Shown: positions 61,937 through 64,000 of the stretch, in pieces | Layout of the letters: every line of letters starts with the position of its first letter | Position numbering within the stretch: the first letter of the stretch is position 1 | Assembly: GCA_963677135.2 (NCBI GenBank) | Contig: CAXXLS010000014.1 | Location: 310,001-374,000 of the forward strand | Direction: 5' to 3' | Length of the DNA stretch: 64,000 nucleotides | DNA from: Seleniibacterium sp963677135 | Lineage (GTDB): Bacteria > Desulfobacterota > Desulfuromonadia > Desulfuromonadales > Geopsychrobacteraceae | Notes under the pieces: model-generated | The model's database searches: none | What the model saw: only the letters and a program-made list of their open reading frames with translations | Told to the model about the DNA's origin: nothing | Program-made: the position numbers and the translations under genes

Positions 61937-62630
61937 AACCGGCCTCACCCTGGCCAGCTGGAACATCCACATGGGGATCGGCAGCGACGGCAATCGCGAT
62001 ATGGCGCGGACCTGCGGGGTCATCAACAGCCTGGGAGGGGATGTCATCGGCCTCCAGGAAGTCGACAATCATCATAGCGACGGCGGCAATGACCTTGTTC
62101 TGCTCGCCGATCGCACCGGGTTGACGGTCATTCCCGGACCGACCATGCAGAATGAGACCGGCGATTACGGCAATGCACTGCTGACCCGGTTGCCCGTTGC
62201 CCGGGTTATCCGTCATGACATCAGTTTCGGTCATTACGAACCCCGGGGGCTGCTGATCGCCGATCTGCGCCATGGCGGCGGCCTGATCAGGGTTGCAGTG
62301 ACCCACCTGGGCCTGCGTCCGGCCGAACGTCGCGACCAGGTGCGCAAACTGATGGAACGGCTCCCCACCGCTGACGATGTTCCGCTGATCCTCATGGGAG
62401 ACTTCAACGAGTGGCTGTTCTGGGGGCGGCCGCTGCGCTGGCTCCATCGCTACTTCGGCAGGACCTCGTCCCCGGCAACCTTTCCGGCCCGCTGGCCCCT
62501 GCTTGCCCTTGATCAGATCCTCGCCCAGCCACCAACGCTGATCAGGAACCGCCGGGTCTTCAGAACGGCACAGGCCCGGCGGGCTTCAGATCACCTGCCG
62601 CTGCTTGCCGACCTCCGCTTCCCGCGCTGA
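61929..62630 (+). CDS. endonuclease/exonuclease/phosphatase (EEP) family protein
   Basis: A 233-residue EEP-fold hydrolase; the true start is ATG 61929, overlapping the PLD-VTT gene by eight bases. Catalytic motifs: LASWNIHMG (Asn), GLQEVDNHH (Glu), VTHLGL, LMGDFNEW (Asp, Asn) and the final SDHLPLLADL (Asp-His). No signal peptide. Members act on DNA, RNA, phosphoinositides or sphingomyelin; pairing with a PLD-like protein favours phospholipid headgroup or phosphodiester hydrolysis near the membrane, by inference. A PLD-VTT plus EEP pair recurs in many proteobacteria. Confidence 0.87.
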   Translation: MTETGLTLASWNIHMGIGSDGNRDMARTCGVINSLGGDVIGLQEVDNHHSDGGNDLVLLADRTGLTVIPGPTMQNETGDYGNALLTRLPVARVIRHDISFGHYEPRGLLIADLRHGGGLIRVAVTHLGLRPAERRDQVRKLMERLPTADDVPLILMGDFNEWLFWGRPLRWLHRYFGRTSSPATFPARWPLLALDQILAQPPTLIRNRRVFRTAQARRASDHLPLLADLRFPR

Positions 62631-62671
62631 CGCCCGCAAGGAAAATCCCGATCCGATGCGATAATCGACAA

Positions 62672-62711
62672 AAAAAACGGCGGGCCCGAATTGAACCCGT
62701 CGTTTTTTTTT
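62672..62711. terminator. bidirectional terminator
   Basis: A-run, stem ACGGCGGG / CCCGTCGT and T-run lie between the convergent EEP and TctC-type genes and work in both directions. Confidence 0.85.
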
Positions 62712-62739
62712 GCAGCCTTATCAGCAACTCTTGCGATGA

Positions 62740-63745
62740 CTACATTTTGGCAATGCCAAAGTCTGCAGGATTGTTCTTGCCGGCACCGGAATCCCAGATC
62801 AGCCAGGACATCAGGGACCGCCAGTTGTTCATGAATTCACGGGCCTCATCGCCGCTGATACCGAGCACGGTCAGCCCGTTCATGCTTGCATAATTCTTGA
62901 ATTTCTCGTCCTTGAGCGCCTCGCCATAGGCATAGGTCAGCTTGTCGACGATGGGCTTGGGAGTCCCCTTTTTGACGAACACGCCATAGAAGAATCCCGA
63001 AGCTTTCATGACATTGTCAAAGGCCGGATTGATCTTGGTGATGTGAGGTACGTCAGGGAGCGTCGGGTTCGGTGAGTTTTTCATGATCGCCAGAGCCCGC
63101 AGGTCGCCGTTTTTAACATACTGGACGGCGGCACCGACAGACAGGCCGCTGACATCGAGCTGGCCGCCGAGCAGGGCGGTCACCAGGGGACCGTCGCCAT
63201 TGAACGCCACGGAATTGAACTCGACCCCTTCAACCTTCTTGATCAGCTTGGAGGTCACCCACGGCTGACCGCCGACGCCACTGATTCCGATTGACAGCTC
63301 ACCCGGCTTTTCCTTGGCGGCCTTGATCAGATCGTCATAGGTCTTGATGGGAGAATCCTTGGGCACAACAATAACAGTGGACCCCTGCACGAACAGCATG
63401 ATCGGGTCAAACTCGTCGTAGCTCAGCTCGGACAGGCCGAGAACCTGGTACAGCTGGGGATTTTCGGCATGGAACATCAGGGTGTAACCATCCGGTTTGG
63501 ATGCATAAACCGCCTGGGCACAAATGGCACCGGTCGCACCGGTCTTGTTGGCCATGATAACGGTCTGCCCGAGGACTTTTTTCAGCCAGGGGCGTCACCA
63601 GGCGCGATACCGTATCAGTTCCCCCGCCGGCACCCCAGGCGATGTAACCGTTGATGGGATGGGACGGATAGTCATCTGCGTTGGCAGTACCAACCAGCAA
63701 AAGTCCAGCAGCAAGAACCAGCGCCAACCATTTCAAGCTTTTCAT
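62740..63745 (-). pseudogene. TctC-type tricarboxylate-binding protein gene with a frameshift
   Basis: The 5' part (from ATG 63745, after AGGAG) encodes a signal peptide MKSLKWLALVLAAGLLLVG and the TctC opening DDYPSHPINGYIAWGAGGGT, up to PLAEK. The rest is in another frame: VLGQTVIMANKTGATGAICA to the stop at 62740. The switch lies in a run of six A on the coding strand (63577-63582); one A fewer restores a single 334-residue protein of normal length with all TctC blocks (KPDGYTLMF, VAFNGDGPLVTALLGGQLDV). It could be a real mutation, a sequencing error, or expressed by slippage. Partners tctA and tctB are not in the window. Confidence 0.8.
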
Positions 63746-63794
63746 GTTCCTCTCTCCTTTGGTTAGAAAACGAGTGAAACTTCCGGAGGCACGA

Positions 63795-64000
63795 TCACCG
63801 GACCGTACCCAGCATCAGTGATTGAAGATACGTCGCCGCCTCTTTGCGGGAGTATTTCAATTCGATATCTCTGGCAATCAGGATATCGGGGCCCAGTTCG
63901 CTGCTCTCGATATCCTCGTTGATTTTCGCAAAAACGGTTTCAGGGTCCGCCGCCGCGAAACTTTTCAGAAAAATCTCCGGAAAATCCCTGACCAGCTCCC
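63795..64000 (-). CDS. C-terminal end of an unrecognised gene
   Basis: The frame enters at the window edge and ends at TGA 63795-63797: 67 residues ending KYSRKEAATYLQSLMLGTVR. Upstream it reads ELVRDFPEIFLKSFAAADPE and on through acidic, helical sequence. Reading-frame statistics by eye are good. No domain is identifiable from this fragment. It ends 50 bases before the TctC-type gene on the same strand, so it is probably co-transcribed with it. Confidence 0.7.
   Translation of the reverse strand, partial: ELVRDFPEIFLKSFAAADPETVFAKINEDIESSELGPDILIARDIELKYSRKEAATYLQSLMLGTVR

Overview
The window looks like a GC-rich (by eye, high-50s percent) chromosome segment of an anaerobic, respiratory deltaproteobacterium, most like Desulfuromonadales (Geobacter/Desulfuromonas/Pelobacter relatives). 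This placement is inferred from gene content and style: a selA-selB-selD cluster with a selenocysteine-containing SelD, sigma-54 control, TRAP and TctC solute receptors, lactate oxidation through LarA/Lut proteins, an IscU-Mrp fusion and a PEP-CTERM protein. No rRNA or other species marker is present.

Layout. 1-5.6 kb: 3' part of a DnaQ-like exonuclease gene, then the convergent selA-selB-selD operon with a small membrane-protein ORF after selD. SelD is encoded through an in-frame TGA, so the three genes both make and use selenocysteine. 5.9-9.5 kb: tRNA-Ala, a PEP-CTERM protein behind a sigma-54-like promoter, two small proteins, and an FAD/NAD(P)H oxidoreductase. 9.6-12.5 kb: an IscU-Mrp fusion with a sigma-54-like promoter and two palindromic upstream sites, next to a sigma-54 activator gene. 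12.8-19.9 kb: a TRAP transporter, LarA-type racemase, LutA and a LutB-LutC fusion, together a probable hydroxyacid (lactate) uptake, racemisation and oxidation operon. 20.0-22.2 kb: an array of about 0.46-kb repeats made of consecutive hairpins; a second array lies at 50.7-52.7 kb. 22.3-26.0 kb: EamA transporter, methyltransferase, pabB, pabC.

26.0-33.6 kb is a 7.5-kb integrative element in tRNA-Leu(CAA). It has 56-bp att repeats, paired arm-type motifs, a tyrosine integrase, an excisionase-like protein, a replication initiator, and an AT-rich gene of unknown function. An IS256-family element with an 8-bp target duplication splits one of its genes. 33.8-40.7 kb is accessory in character: STAS-like and flavodoxin-like proteins, then a minus-strand operon (methyltransferase, HNH nuclease, PD-(D/E)XK-like protein, membrane NERD nuclease, DUF4124 protein) that may be an undescribed defence module, followed by a two-gene cassette (DUF5675-like protein plus exported protein) between 37-bp direct repeats.

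40.8-45.6 kb: a second TRAP operon followed by a UxaA/altronate-dehydratase-type enzyme, probably sugar-acid use. 46.2-50.7 kb: three paralogues of an unrecognised two-helix membrane protein around a beta-helix lipoprotein. 52.7-64 kb: iron-type alcohol dehydrogenase, a nucleoside-recognition membrane protein, a diadenylate cyclase fused to a YbbR-like region, metallophosphoesterase, MetF, glutathionyl-hydroquinone reductase, a PLD-VTT fusion with an EEP-fold enzyme, a frameshifted TctC-type receptor, and a gene cut by the window end.

The best candidates for undescribed biology are the hairpin arrays with compensatory changes, the nuclease/methyltransferase operon, the cargo of the tRNA-Leu element, the DUF5675 cassette and the three-paralogue membrane family. 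All functional statements come from reading the sequence; no database search was run.
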